From: an uncultured Collinsella sp.
Lineage (GTDB): Bacteria; Actinomycetota; Coriobacteriia; Coriobacteriales; Coriobacteriaceae
Direction of reading: 5' to 3'
NCBI GenBank assembly: GCA_958415525.1
Contig: CATYZE010000051.1
Coordinates: 1-6,175 of the forward strand
DNA: 6,175 nt
Shown: in pieces, positions 1 to 5,697 of the stretch
Position numbering within the stretch: the first letter of the stretch is position 1
How the letters are laid out: every line of letters begins with the position of its first letter
Notes under the pieces: model-generated
Database searches by the model: none
The model's input: the letters and a program-made list of their open reading frames with translations, nothing else
What the model was told of the DNA's origin: nothing
Made by a program: the position numbers and the translations under genes

Positions 1-54
1 CTGGTGATCTCCGCCTTGAGAGGGCGGCGTCCTAAACCGCTAGACGAACGGGCC
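1..54 (-). tRNA. tRNA-Glu(CTC), 3' part cut off by the window edge
   Basis: Read on the minus strand, the sequence folds as the 5' two thirds of a tRNA. The acceptor 5' strand GGCCCGT (54-48) is followed by TC, then a D arm with stem strands GTCT (45-42) and GGAC (32-29) around loop AGCGGTTTA. The anticodon stem is CCGCC/GGCGG (27-23 and 15-11) closing the seven-base loop CTCTCAA (22-16). Loop bases 3-5 are CTC (20-18), which reads the glutamate codon GAG. A five-base variable region and the 5' strand of the T stem (ACCAG) reach base 1. The T loop, the acceptor 3' strand and any encoded CCA lie outside the window. The anticodon and arm lengths are seen directly; the glutamate identity also fits the family sequence. 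Confidence 0.93.
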
Positions 55-88
55 ACATGACATCTGCACTGCCGTGCTGCGAGGAAAT

Positions 89-117
89 ATATTACGGGAC
101 AAAAATCGTGAGCGCAA
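89..117 (-). promoter_or_regulatory. Candidate promoter of the tRNA-Glu gene
   Basis: On the minus strand a -35-like TTGCGC (117-112) is followed after 17 bases by a -10-like TAATAT (94-89). An overlapping TATATT is an alternative -10. Transcription would start near base 82, about 27 bases before the tRNA 5' end. The spacing is ideal, but the -35 matches only the TTG half of the consensus. Confidence 0.42.
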
Positions 118-123
118 GAAGAA

Positions 124-151
124 ATTCCAAATTGCCGAAAAATTGTCGGCA
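124..151 (-). terminator. Weak terminator candidate after cca
   Basis: About 30 bases past the cca stop codon, the minus strand has a six-base stem TGCCGA/TCGGCA (151-146 and 138-133) with a T-rich seven-base loop. The following bases are AATTTGGAATTT, so the T-tract is interrupted. It is the only hairpin with a T-rich tail between cca and the tRNA gene. Some read-through into the tRNA gene is possible. Confidence 0.33.
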
Positions 152-181
152 GGTTATGGAACGCGCAGGTCAACTGGTTAG

Positions 182-1576
182 CTAGTTCAAGTTGAGATGA
201 GCCAGGAGGGCTTCGCGATCGTTGGGGATATTGTCCTCGATAACGGCTTCGAGGGCGGCGTTGAGTAGCTGGCCTAGCTCGGGCCCCGGGTTCACACCGG
301 CGCGGATCAGGTCGCCACCATTGATGGCAAGCATCTTGAGCGTATAAGGCTCCCCCGCCTCCAGCAGCTCGTGCGCCAGCGCGCGCATCTCCTCAATCGT
401 CTCGACGTAATAGAAGCATGATGGCGCCTTGCCCAGCGTATCGGCACGCTTAAGGTCCATAAGCTCGTCAATCAGACGCGGCGTATCGACGCCCTCGCCC
501 GAAAGCGCGCGCATCATATTGAGCAGGCAGGAGCGCTCGGGGCGCAGCGGCTTGTCGTGATATTTAATGAGCAGGCACACGTCGCGCACCAAGTCGTGCG
601 AGAGCGCCAGGCGATCCATAATGACGCGCGCTTTCTTGGCGCCGAGCTCGGGATGACCGTAGAAGTGTCCGCTGCCGTCGTGATCGACCGTAAAGCACTC
701 GGGTTTGGAAACGTCGTGCAAAAACGCCGCCCACATCAGGCTCGACGAAGGCGCAACGCCGTCGCAAAGCGCCAGCTCCCCTGCCACCGTCAGCACGCGG
801 GCGATATGTTCGTAGACGTTAAACGCATGATAGACACTGCGCTGATCAAACCCGAGAGCGGACGCGAGCTCGGGCACGGCGGCGCAAACAAGCTCGGGGT
901 AGCGCAGCATCGCGTCTCCCCCATGGCCGGTCGAAAGGATGCCCTCAAGCTCAATACCCACGCGCTCGCGCGCCACGGCATCGAGCAGCGGCGCGCACTC
1001 GGCAAGCGCCTGTTTGGTCTTAGGCTCGATCATAAAATCCAGACGGCAGGCAAAACGCACCGCGCGCAGCATGCGAAGCGCGTCCTCGTTAAAACGACGC
1101 TTGGGATCTCCAACGGCGCGGATGAGCTTGCGCTCCAGGTCGCCCTGGCCATCGTAGCGGTCGACAAGACCGCGCTCGGGATGCCAGGCCATAGCGTTAA
1201 CGGTAAAGTCGCGACGCGCCAGGTCATCCTCAAGCGACGCCGCACGCTCCACACTCTGGGGATGGCGACCGTCGGTATAAAAACCATCCAGGCGATACGT
1301 GGTGACCTCGATACGTTCGGCATCGCAAATAGCCGTAATGCCACCGAATTTAATGCCCGATTCAACCACGGCGATATCCGCTGCCTCAAGCGCCGCTTTG
1401 GACTCCTGCCACAGACCGCTGCAGCACATGTCAACATCGTGGCTGGGACGCCCCATCAGGGCATCACGTACCCAACCGCCTACGTACCAAGCCTCAAGAC
1501 CGGCTGCCTCGAGCGCACGCAGGACACGGATGGAGGCATCGGTCGGCTGCGTACCGTTGAGCGAAACATTGCACAT
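182..1576 (-). CDS. cca: CCA-adding tRNA nucleotidyltransferase (class II, with HD domain)
   Basis: A 464-residue cytoplasmic enzyme that adds or repairs the 3' CCA end of tRNAs with CTP and ATP, without a nucleic acid template. The N-terminal polymerase-beta-like head has GGWVRD (33-38), the metal-binding pair DVD (47-49), a likely third carboxylate at Glu90, and RRDFTVNA (121-128). The nucleotide-selecting motif EDALR is at 164-168, inside the conserved block RFNEDALRMLRAVRFA (161-176). A C-terminal HD domain follows, with His250, His257, the His287-Asp288 pair (FLHDVSK) and His308. All known catalytic motifs are intact. An in-frame GTG at 1594 would add six residues, but the ATG at 1576 is preferred because AGGAGG sits eight bases before it and lies inside that longer version. 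The gene stands alone between a terminator and the tRNA-Glu gene. I saw no convincing promoter in 1577-1665. Motifs alone cannot exclude a CC-adding or A-adding specialist. Confidence 0.95.
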   Translation of the reverse strand: MCNVSLNGTQPTDASIRVLRALEAAGLEAWYVGGWVRDALMGRPSHDVDMCCSGLWQESKAALEAADIAVVESGIKFGGITAICDAERIEVTTYRLDGFYTDGRHPQSVERAASLEDDLARRDFTVNAMAWHPERGLVDRYDGQGDLERKLIRAVGDPKRRFNEDALRMLRAVRFACRLDFMIEPKTKQALAECAPLLDAVARERVGIELEGILSTGHGGDAMLRYPELVCAAVPELASALGFDQRSVYHAFNVYEHIARVLTVAGELALCDGVAPSSSLMWAAFLHDVSKPECFTVDHDGSGHFYGHPELGAKKARVIMDRLALSHDLVRDVCLLIKYHDKPLRPERSCLLNMMRALSGEGVDTPRLIDELMDLKRADTLGKAPSCFYYVETIEEMRALAHELLEAGEPYTLKMLAINGGDLIRAGVNPGPELGQLLNAALEAVIEDNIPNDREALLAHLNLN

Positions 1577-1584
1577 GCCTATGG

Positions 1585-1590
1585 CCTCCT
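1585..1590 (-). promoter_or_regulatory. Ribosome binding site that fixes the cca start
   Basis: A perfect AGGAGG on the minus strand stands eight bases before the ATG at 1576. If translation began at the upstream GTG (1594), this site would be inside the coding region and the GTG would have no comparable site. It therefore decides for the shorter protein. Confidence 0.85.
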
Positions 1591-1664
1591 GCACTTGTGA
1601 GCGTTAATCGATAGTTCTCAAGAAGTCTAGCAAGAAAAGGCCTCCACTGCACACGCAAGTCCGA

Positions 1665-1703
1665 TAAACAAAAACGCATCCGTCCTGGTCTAAGACGGAT
1701 GCG
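1665..1703 (-). terminator. Intrinsic terminator after the second PfkB-family kinase gene
   Basis: On the minus strand a perfect ten-base stem CGCATCCGTC/GACGGATGCG (1703-1694 and 1684-1675) with a nine-base loop is followed by TTTTTGTTTATC. It begins 33 bases past the kinase stop codon at 1737. It separates the kinase from cca, which must then start from its own promoter or from read-through. Confidence 0.9.
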
Positions 1704-1736
1704 AAATAATCGAACTATTCAGGCAAGGTGCCGGAA

Positions 1737-2669
1737 CTAGCAGACCTGGCGGATGGCGATACCCTTCTGATACTCATCGACCTTGGCAAAGTCGCCCAGA
1801 CCCGGGCACTCGACCACGTTGGCGCCGGTGGCCATCGAAAGGCGCAGGGCGTCCTCGACGCGCTCGGGGGCGTCGTGCCACACGGACAAGAACGCAGCGA
1901 GCGAGGAATCGCCGGCGCAGACCGTCGACAGCAGCTTGACCTCAAAGGTACGGTTGGCAAACCAGATGTGCTCGCCGTTGGAGAAATACGCTCCGGCGCC
2001 ACCAAGGGTCAGCAGCACGTTCTTGGCGCCCTTGGCATGAAGCTCGGCCATAGCGCCCTTAACGGACTCGTCGTCGCCACCGCTTACCTTAATGCCAAAG
2101 ATGTCGAGCAGCTCGTCGTCGTTGGGCTTAATGAGGAGCGGCTCCATAGCAATGAGGTCAGCCAGCTGATGGCTCGAGATATCGAGCACGAACTCGGCGC
2201 CTTTCGCCTTAACGCGACGCAGGACCTCGGCCAGGAAGCCCTCGGAGGTGTTGGGGGGCAGCGAGCCGCTAATGACCAGGCAGGTCATATCGTCGAGCGA
2301 ATCGATGAGCTCAAACATCTCCTGCTCGTTGGCAGCGTTGATGGCGGCACCGGCATTGACCATGTTGTACTCGGTATCGGGACCGGCGTTGAGGAAGACG
2401 TTGACACGCGTGATACCGTCAGTCCACACGGGCTTGACGGGCACGCCCAGGGCCTCGGCGCCCTTAACGATGAACTCGCCCGAGAAGCCGGCGAAGAAGC
2501 CCAAGATCGTGGTGTCGACGCCGTAGTGGTCGAGCGTAAACGAAACGTTGAGACCCTTGCCGTTGGGGGTGTAGACCGCGTTACGGGTGCGCGTAACGGT
2601 ATTGGAGGTGAGGCCGTCGCAGGAGATGTTGTAGTCAATAGCGGGATTTGCAGTAAGCGTGTAAATCAT
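1737..2669 (-). CDS. PfkB-family sugar-phosphate kinase, 1-phosphofructokinase/tagatose-6-phosphate kinase type (second copy)
   Basis: A 310-residue cytoplasmic ribokinase-fold enzyme, expected to phosphorylate a hexose phosphate with ATP. Fructose-1-phosphate to fructose-1,6-bisphosphate is the likeliest reaction beside PTS genes; tagatose-6-phosphate is the main alternative. Visible motifs in order: N-terminal TLTANPAIDY with substrate-binding Asp12, NGKGLN (36-41), TDGITRVN (83-90) with a likely phosphate-binding Arg88, SGSLPP (134-139), LLIKPNDDEL (178-187), and CAGDS (251-255) with the catalytic base Asp254. The last motif is normally GAGD; Cys251 replaces the first glycine. The length is typical of the family. 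The ATG at 2669 is chosen over a GTG at 2684 because AAGGAA lies five bases upstream of it and the paralogous neighbour starts at the same alignment point. The two kinases match at roughly half of positions by eye. This gene lies between two terminators, so it is probably transcribed alone. The exact substrate cannot be read from sequence. Confidence 0.9.
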   Translation of the reverse strand: MIYTLTANPAIDYNISCDGLTSNTVTRTRNAVYTPNGKGLNVSFTLDHYGVDTTILGFFAGFSGEFIVKGAEALGVPVKPVWTDGITRVNVFLNAGPDTEYNMVNAGAAINAANEQEMFELIDSLDDMTCLVISGSLPPNTSEGFLAEVLRRVKAKGAEFVLDISSHQLADLIAMEPLLIKPNDDELLDIFGIKVSGGDDESVKGAMAELHAKGAKNVLLTLGGAGAYFSNGEHIWFANRTFEVKLLSTVCAGDSSLAAFLSVWHDAPERVEDALRLSMATGANVVECPGLGDFAKVDEYQKGIAIRQVC

Positions 2670-2703
2670 GAATGTTCCTTTCACGAAGCAACGTGTTAAT
2701 GAA

Positions 2704-2732
2704 AGTATATTCCACCCTTCGGCAAAAGACTA
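2704..2732 (-). promoter_or_regulatory. Candidate promoter of the second PfkB-family kinase gene
   Basis: The minus strand carries TATACT (2709-2704), five of six bases of the -10 consensus, which places a start site near 2697 and gives a leader of about 28 bases. The -35 at 17-base spacing, TAGTCT (2732-2727), is poor, so an activator or an unusual sigma factor contact may be needed. A promoter here is expected because a terminator lies just upstream at 2793-2826. Confidence 0.42.
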
Positions 2733-2792
2733 CAACAACTCGGCGAACGGTGTGGAAGCGGTGAAGGGCGGTTTCATCTCACTTTTCCCACG

Positions 2793-2826
2793 AAAAAACG
2801 GCGCCCCGATCAAAACCGGGACGCCG
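2793..2826 (-). terminator. Intrinsic terminator after the first PfkB-family kinase gene
   Basis: On the minus strand a GC-rich stem runs from 2826 to 2799: CGGCG pairs with CGCCG, then one A-C mismatch, then a further CCCG/CGGG run closes a loop of about seven bases. TTTTTT follows directly (2798-2793). It lies 27 bases past the stop codon at 2854 and separates the two kinase genes into different transcription units. Confidence 0.9.
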
Positions 2827-2853
2827 CATGCGCACGAATATGTCGCGTTTCAC

Positions 2854-3786
2854 TTACTTGCGATCGAGCTTACGGACGGCAACGCGCTTGCTGTACTCGT
2901 CGACGTGACCGAAGTCGCCGATGCCGACGGACTCAGCGACGTTGGCGCCGGTGGCCATAGCGAGCTTCATGGCCTCCTCGACGTTGTCGCGATCCCTGTA
3001 CCACTTGTGCAGGAACGCAGCGAGGGTGCAGTCGCCGGCGCAGACGGAAGAGACCAGCTTGATGTTGAACTCACGCTTGGCATACCAAATGTCCTCGCCG
3101 TTGGAGAAGTAGGCGTCGCCACGGCTACCACGGGTGAGCAGCACGTTCTGAACGCCAGCCTCGTGAGCCATCTTCATGGCAACGCGGACCTCGTCGTCGG
3201 TGTCGACCGGCACGCCGAAGATGGCCTTCATCTCGTGATGGTTCGGCTTGATGAGCAGCGGCTTCTTGTGAGCGAGCTCCTTGAGCTTGTCGGAGGACAG
3301 GTCCAGGACGACGTCGGCGCCACGGGCCTGAGCGTGCTCCATGACCTTTGCCAGGAAGTCAGGCGTAGCTTTGGGAGGCACGGAGCCAGAGACGATCAGG
3401 CACTCAAGATCGCCCGCGGTGTCCAGGATGTTGTAGAGCTCCTCCTGGTGCTGCGGCGTAATAGGAGCACCGGGGTTGAGGATGCCGTACTCGTGCTGGC
3501 CATCGTTGACGTAGGTGTTGATACGCGTGATGCCGTCGGTCCAGACCGGACGGCACAGGCAGCCCAGGTTCATGACCTCCTCGACGATGAACTTGCCCGT
3601 AAAGCCGGCGAAGAAGCCGAGCGCGACGGTGTCGACACCCATCTTCTTAAAGGCGAAGGACACGTCGAGGCCCTTGCCGTTGGCCGTGTAGCTGGCCGAG
3701 CCGGTGCGGACGTTCTCGTCGGGCTCGAGCGGAGAGCTCGAAACCGTCATGTCGACAGCCGGGTTAGCGGTTAGCGTGTAGAACAT
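2854..3786 (-). CDS. PfkB-family sugar-phosphate kinase, 1-phosphofructokinase/tagatose-6-phosphate kinase type (first copy, downstream of ptsI)
   Basis: A 310-residue paralogue of the kinase at 1737-2669, of identical length and with the same motif order: TLTANPAVD with Asp12, NGKGLD (36-41), TDGITRIN (83-90) with Arg88, SGSVPP (133-138), LLIKPNHHEM (177-186) and CAGDC (249-253) with catalytic Asp252. Two departures stand out. The family asparagine in GKGxN is aspartate (Asp41, codon GAC), and the GAGD anion-hole motif starts with Cys249. The ATG at 3786 is preceded by AGGGGG at eight bases. The gene starts 74 bases after ptsI with no terminator or clear promoter between, so it is probably read from the pts transcript. 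This suggests it handles the phosphorylated product of PTS import, probably fructose-1-phosphate. The Asn41 change leaves open a different substrate or altered regulation; the fold and kinase class are secure. Confidence 0.9.
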   Translation of the reverse strand: MFYTLTANPAVDMTVSSSPLEPDENVRTGSASYTANGKGLDVSFAFKKMGVDTVALGFFAGFTGKFIVEEVMNLGCLCRPVWTDGITRINTYVNDGQHEYGILNPGAPITPQHQEELYNILDTAGDLECLIVSGSVPPKATPDFLAKVMEHAQARGADVVLDLSSDKLKELAHKKPLLIKPNHHEMKAIFGVPVDTDDEVRVAMKMAHEAGVQNVLLTRGSRGDAYFSNGEDIWYAKREFNIKLVSSVCAGDCTLAAFLHKWYRDRDNVEEAMKLAMATGANVAESVGIGDFGHVDEYSKRVAVRKLDRK

Positions 3787-3808
3787 TTACAGTACCCCCT
3801 GTATATGT

Positions 3809-3850
3809 GAGGGCCGCGTGGCCGGCCCATTCCAACCACGCGGTTACCTC
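3809..3850 (-). promoter_or_regulatory. Intercistronic hairpin between ptsI and the PfkB-family kinase gene
   Basis: In the minus-strand RNA, CCGCGTGG (3843-3836) pairs perfectly with CCACGCGG (3821-3814) across a 14-base loop. An outer GAGG/CCTC (3850-3847 and 3812-3809) lengthens the stem after a small internal loop. A competing six-base stem GGGCCG/CGGCCC (3828-3823 and 3816-3811) uses part of the same strand. No T-tract follows, so this is unlikely to be an intrinsic terminator. It may protect or process the pts transcript, or modulate translation of the kinase whose Shine-Dalgarno site lies ten bases downstream. Confidence 0.55.
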
Positions 3851-3860
3851 TGATACCAAA

Positions 3861-5570
3861 TTAGCGAGCTGCGGACTCGAGCAGTGCCTTGACCTCGGCG
3901 GCGGTGTTGCAGGCGAGCGCCTTTTCGGCGAGCTCGTCGCACTCGGCCTTGGTCCACTGGCTGATGGTCTTGCGGGCGCGCAGGATGGACGGAGCGCTCA
4001 TCGAGAACTCCTCCAGGCCCCAGCTGATCAGCAGCGGCTCAAGCAGCGGATCGGCAGCGGCCTCGCCGCACATGCCGACCATGATGCCGGCCTTCACGCC
4101 GCTCTCGATGATGTTCTTGAGCGAGCGGAGCACGGCGGGATAGTACACCTGGTACAGGTTGGAGATGGTGTCGTTGCCACGGTCGGCGCACATGGTGTAG
4201 CCGATCAGGTCGTTGGTGCCGATGGAGAAGAAGTCGGCCACCTCGGCCAGGCGGTCAGCGAGCAGCGAGGCGGCAGGCGTCTCGACCATAATGCCGACCT
4301 CGATGTTCTCGTTGAACTTGCGGCCCTCTTCGGTAAGCTCGGCCTTGCACTGCTCGACGAGCTCCTTGACGGCCACGACCTCCTCGACGCAGGTGACAAG
4401 CGGGATCATGATCTTGACGTCACCAAAGGCGCTGGCGCGCAGCAGGGCACGGAGCTGAACCTTGTACTGGTCGGGGTTGGCCAAGCAGTAACGCACGGCG
4501 CGGAAGCCCATGAAGGGGTTGTCTTCCTTGACCATGTGCAGGTACGGGATCTCCTTGTCGCCACCCACGTCGAGCGTACGGATGATGACCGGAGCGCCCT
4601 TGAGCGCACTGGCGACCTTGCGGTAGGCGTTGAACTGCTCCTCCTCGGAGGGAAGCTCGGCGGAGTCCATGAACAGGAACTCAGAGCGGAACAGGCCGAT
4701 AGCCTCGGCGTCATGATCGAGCGCGTTGGGCACGTCATCGGGGTTGCCGATGTTGCAGGCGATGATCTTCTTGATGCCGTCGGCAGTCACGGAAGGCTTG
4801 CCGCGGAAGGCCTCGAGAGCTGCCTTCTCGGCAGCGAAAGCCTCGGCCTTGGCAGTGTAGGCGGCGAGCGTCTCCTCGTTGGGATCGGCCTCGACGATAC
4901 CCTTGCCACCGTCGACGACAACGGTCATGCCGTTGCGCAGTGCGGTGCAGCTGTTGGAAACCGAAAGGACGGCCGGGATCTCGAGGGCGCGCGCGATGAT
5001 CGCGGAGTGCGACGTGCGGCCACCGGTCTCGGTGACGATACCGGCAACATGGGCCTTATCGATCGTGGCGGTCATGGACGGCGTGAGGTCGTGCACGACA
5101 ACGACGGTATTCTCGGGCAGGACGGAGAGGTCGACGACCTCCTTGCCCAGCAGCTCAGCCAGAATACCGGTGCGGATGTCGGCGATATCGGCCGCGCGCA
5201 GACGGAACATCTCGTCGTCCATGGACAGGAACATGTTCTCGAACATGGTCGAGGTGTCCATGAGCGCCTGCTCGGCGCAGGTACCGCCGTCAATGGCAGC
5301 GTTGATGGCGTCGGTCATGCCCGGATCCTGAGCCAGGACAATGTGTCCGCTCATGATCTCGGCCTCGGCCTCGCCCACCGTCTCCTTCATGTGGTCGGCC
5401 TGAGCCTGGGTCTTCTCGCAGAAGACCGAAAGAGCAGTCTGATAGCGCTCCTTCTCGGCTGCCGAATCAGCAACCTCGTGCGGCTCAAACGTCAAGTCGG
5501 GATCGACGGCGACCATAACGGTGCCGATACCGATACCCTCGGAAGCGTTGACTCCCTGATACATTCCCAT
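3861..5570 (-). CDS. ptsI: Phosphoenolpyruvate-protein phosphotransferase (PTS Enzyme I)
   Basis: A 569-residue cytoplasmic enzyme that takes phosphate from PEP onto a histidine and passes it to HPr, starting every PTS sugar import. Motifs fall one residue earlier than in the E. coli enzyme: phosphorylated His188 in GGRTSHSAII (183-192), GLFRSEFLFM (292-301) with Arg295, RTLDVGGDK (331-339), metal ligands Glu430 (GIMVETPAAS) and Asp454 (SIGTNDL), and catalytic Cys501 in VGMCGE. The HPr-binding helices and the PEP-binding barrel are thus both complete; E. coli EI has 575 residues. One change is visible: the usual NDLTQYT is NDLIGYT (453-459), losing a well-conserved glutamine. The start is either the ATG at 5570 or the one at 5564; GGAGAGAGGA serves both about equally. 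Much longer versions (to 5618) would include leader sequence. It follows ptsH after a hairpin and precedes a PfkB-family kinase. Confidence 0.96.
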   Translation of the reverse strand: MGMYQGVNASEGIGIGTVMVAVDPDLTFEPHEVADSAAEKERYQTALSVFCEKTQAQADHMKETVGEAEAEIMSGHIVLAQDPGMTDAINAAIDGGTCAEQALMDTSTMFENMFLSMDDEMFRLRAADIADIRTGILAELLGKEVVDLSVLPENTVVVVHDLTPSMTATIDKAHVAGIVTETGGRTSHSAIIARALEIPAVLSVSNSCTALRNGMTVVVDGGKGIVEADPNEETLAAYTAKAEAFAAEKAALEAFRGKPSVTADGIKKIIACNIGNPDDVPNALDHDAEAIGLFRSEFLFMDSAELPSEEEQFNAYRKVASALKGAPVIIRTLDVGGDKEIPYLHMVKEDNPFMGFRAVRYCLANPDQYKVQLRALLRASAFGDVKIMIPLVTCVEEVVAVKELVEQCKAELTEEGRKFNENIEVGIMVETPAASLLADRLAEVADFFSIGTNDLIGYTMCADRGNDTISNLYQVYYPAVLRSLKNIIESGVKAGIMVGMCGEAAADPLLEPLLISWGLEEFSMSAPSILRARKTISQWTKAECDELAEKALACNTAAEVKALLESAAR

Positions 5571-5580
5571 TCCTCTCTCC
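5571..5580 (-). promoter_or_regulatory. Ribosome binding site of ptsI, compatible with two starts
   Basis: GGAGAGAGGA lies immediately before the ATG at 5570. Its GGAG half is six bases from that ATG, while its AGGA half is six bases from the next in-frame ATG at 5564. The two starts differ by two residues (Met-Gly), so the choice hardly matters for the protein, but both rule out the longer reading frame that begins at 5618. Confidence 0.7.
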
Positions 5581-5589
5581 GTGTCATGT

Positions 5590-5618
5590 GATAAAGCGTT
5601 TTGCCATATCCATGACAA
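5590..5618 (-). promoter_or_regulatory. Candidate ptsI-proximal promoter overlapping the upstream hairpin tail
   Basis: TTGTCA (5618-5613), five of six bases of the -35 consensus, is followed after 17 bases by TTTATC (5595-5590), only three of six for the -10. A start near 5583 would give a leader of about 13 bases, just enough for the Shine-Dalgarno site. The -35 begins within the T-run of the hairpin at 5615-5652. It would let ptsI be transcribed without ptsH. Confidence 0.32.
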
Positions 5619-5652
5619 AAGAGCGCAGCTACCTTACAACAGGTCACTGCGC
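5615..5652 (-). terminator. Terminator or attenuator between ptsH and ptsI
   Basis: On the minus strand GCGCAG (5652-5647) pairs with CTGCGC (5628-5623). After a two-by-two internal loop, ACCT/AGGT (5644-5641 and 5634-5631) closes a six-base loop. The tail is TCTTTTGT, with only four T in a row, so termination is probably incomplete. It lies 45 bases past the ptsH stop codon. Partial termination would give more HPr than Enzyme I from one promoter. Confidence 0.62.
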
Positions 5653-5697
5653 CCCCAAATATGAACTTAGTTGTTCAACATGCGACCCGTTTGAGTT

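Noticed and set aside
557..1600. A 347-codon open frame on the plus strand across cca
   Set aside because: Antisense shadow of cca; low-complexity basic composition, no domain, no ribosome binding site of note.
1577..1664. Possible promoter for cca
   Set aside because: TTCTTG-17-TATCGA and TTGCTA-17-CGATTA can be drawn, but both have weak -10 elements, so neither is reported as a feature.
2753..2766. A sequence resembling a catabolite response element (TGGAAGCGGTGAAG)
   Set aside because: At least three mismatches to the cre consensus, including the outer bases, and little dyad symmetry. It is not enough to support a CcpA-type site.
1728..3774. Two long plus-strand frames (323 and 368 codons) opposite the kinases
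   Set aside because: Both mirror the kinase genes codon for codon and share the same Gly/Val/Asp-rich antisense composition. Their similarity to each other simply follows from the paralogy of the true genes.
3807..5591. A 594-codon open frame on the plus strand across ptsI
   Set aside because: It is antisense to a fully supported Enzyme I gene. Its translation is rich in Gly, Asp, His and Val with no recognisable domain, as expected when GC-rich codons are read in reverse.
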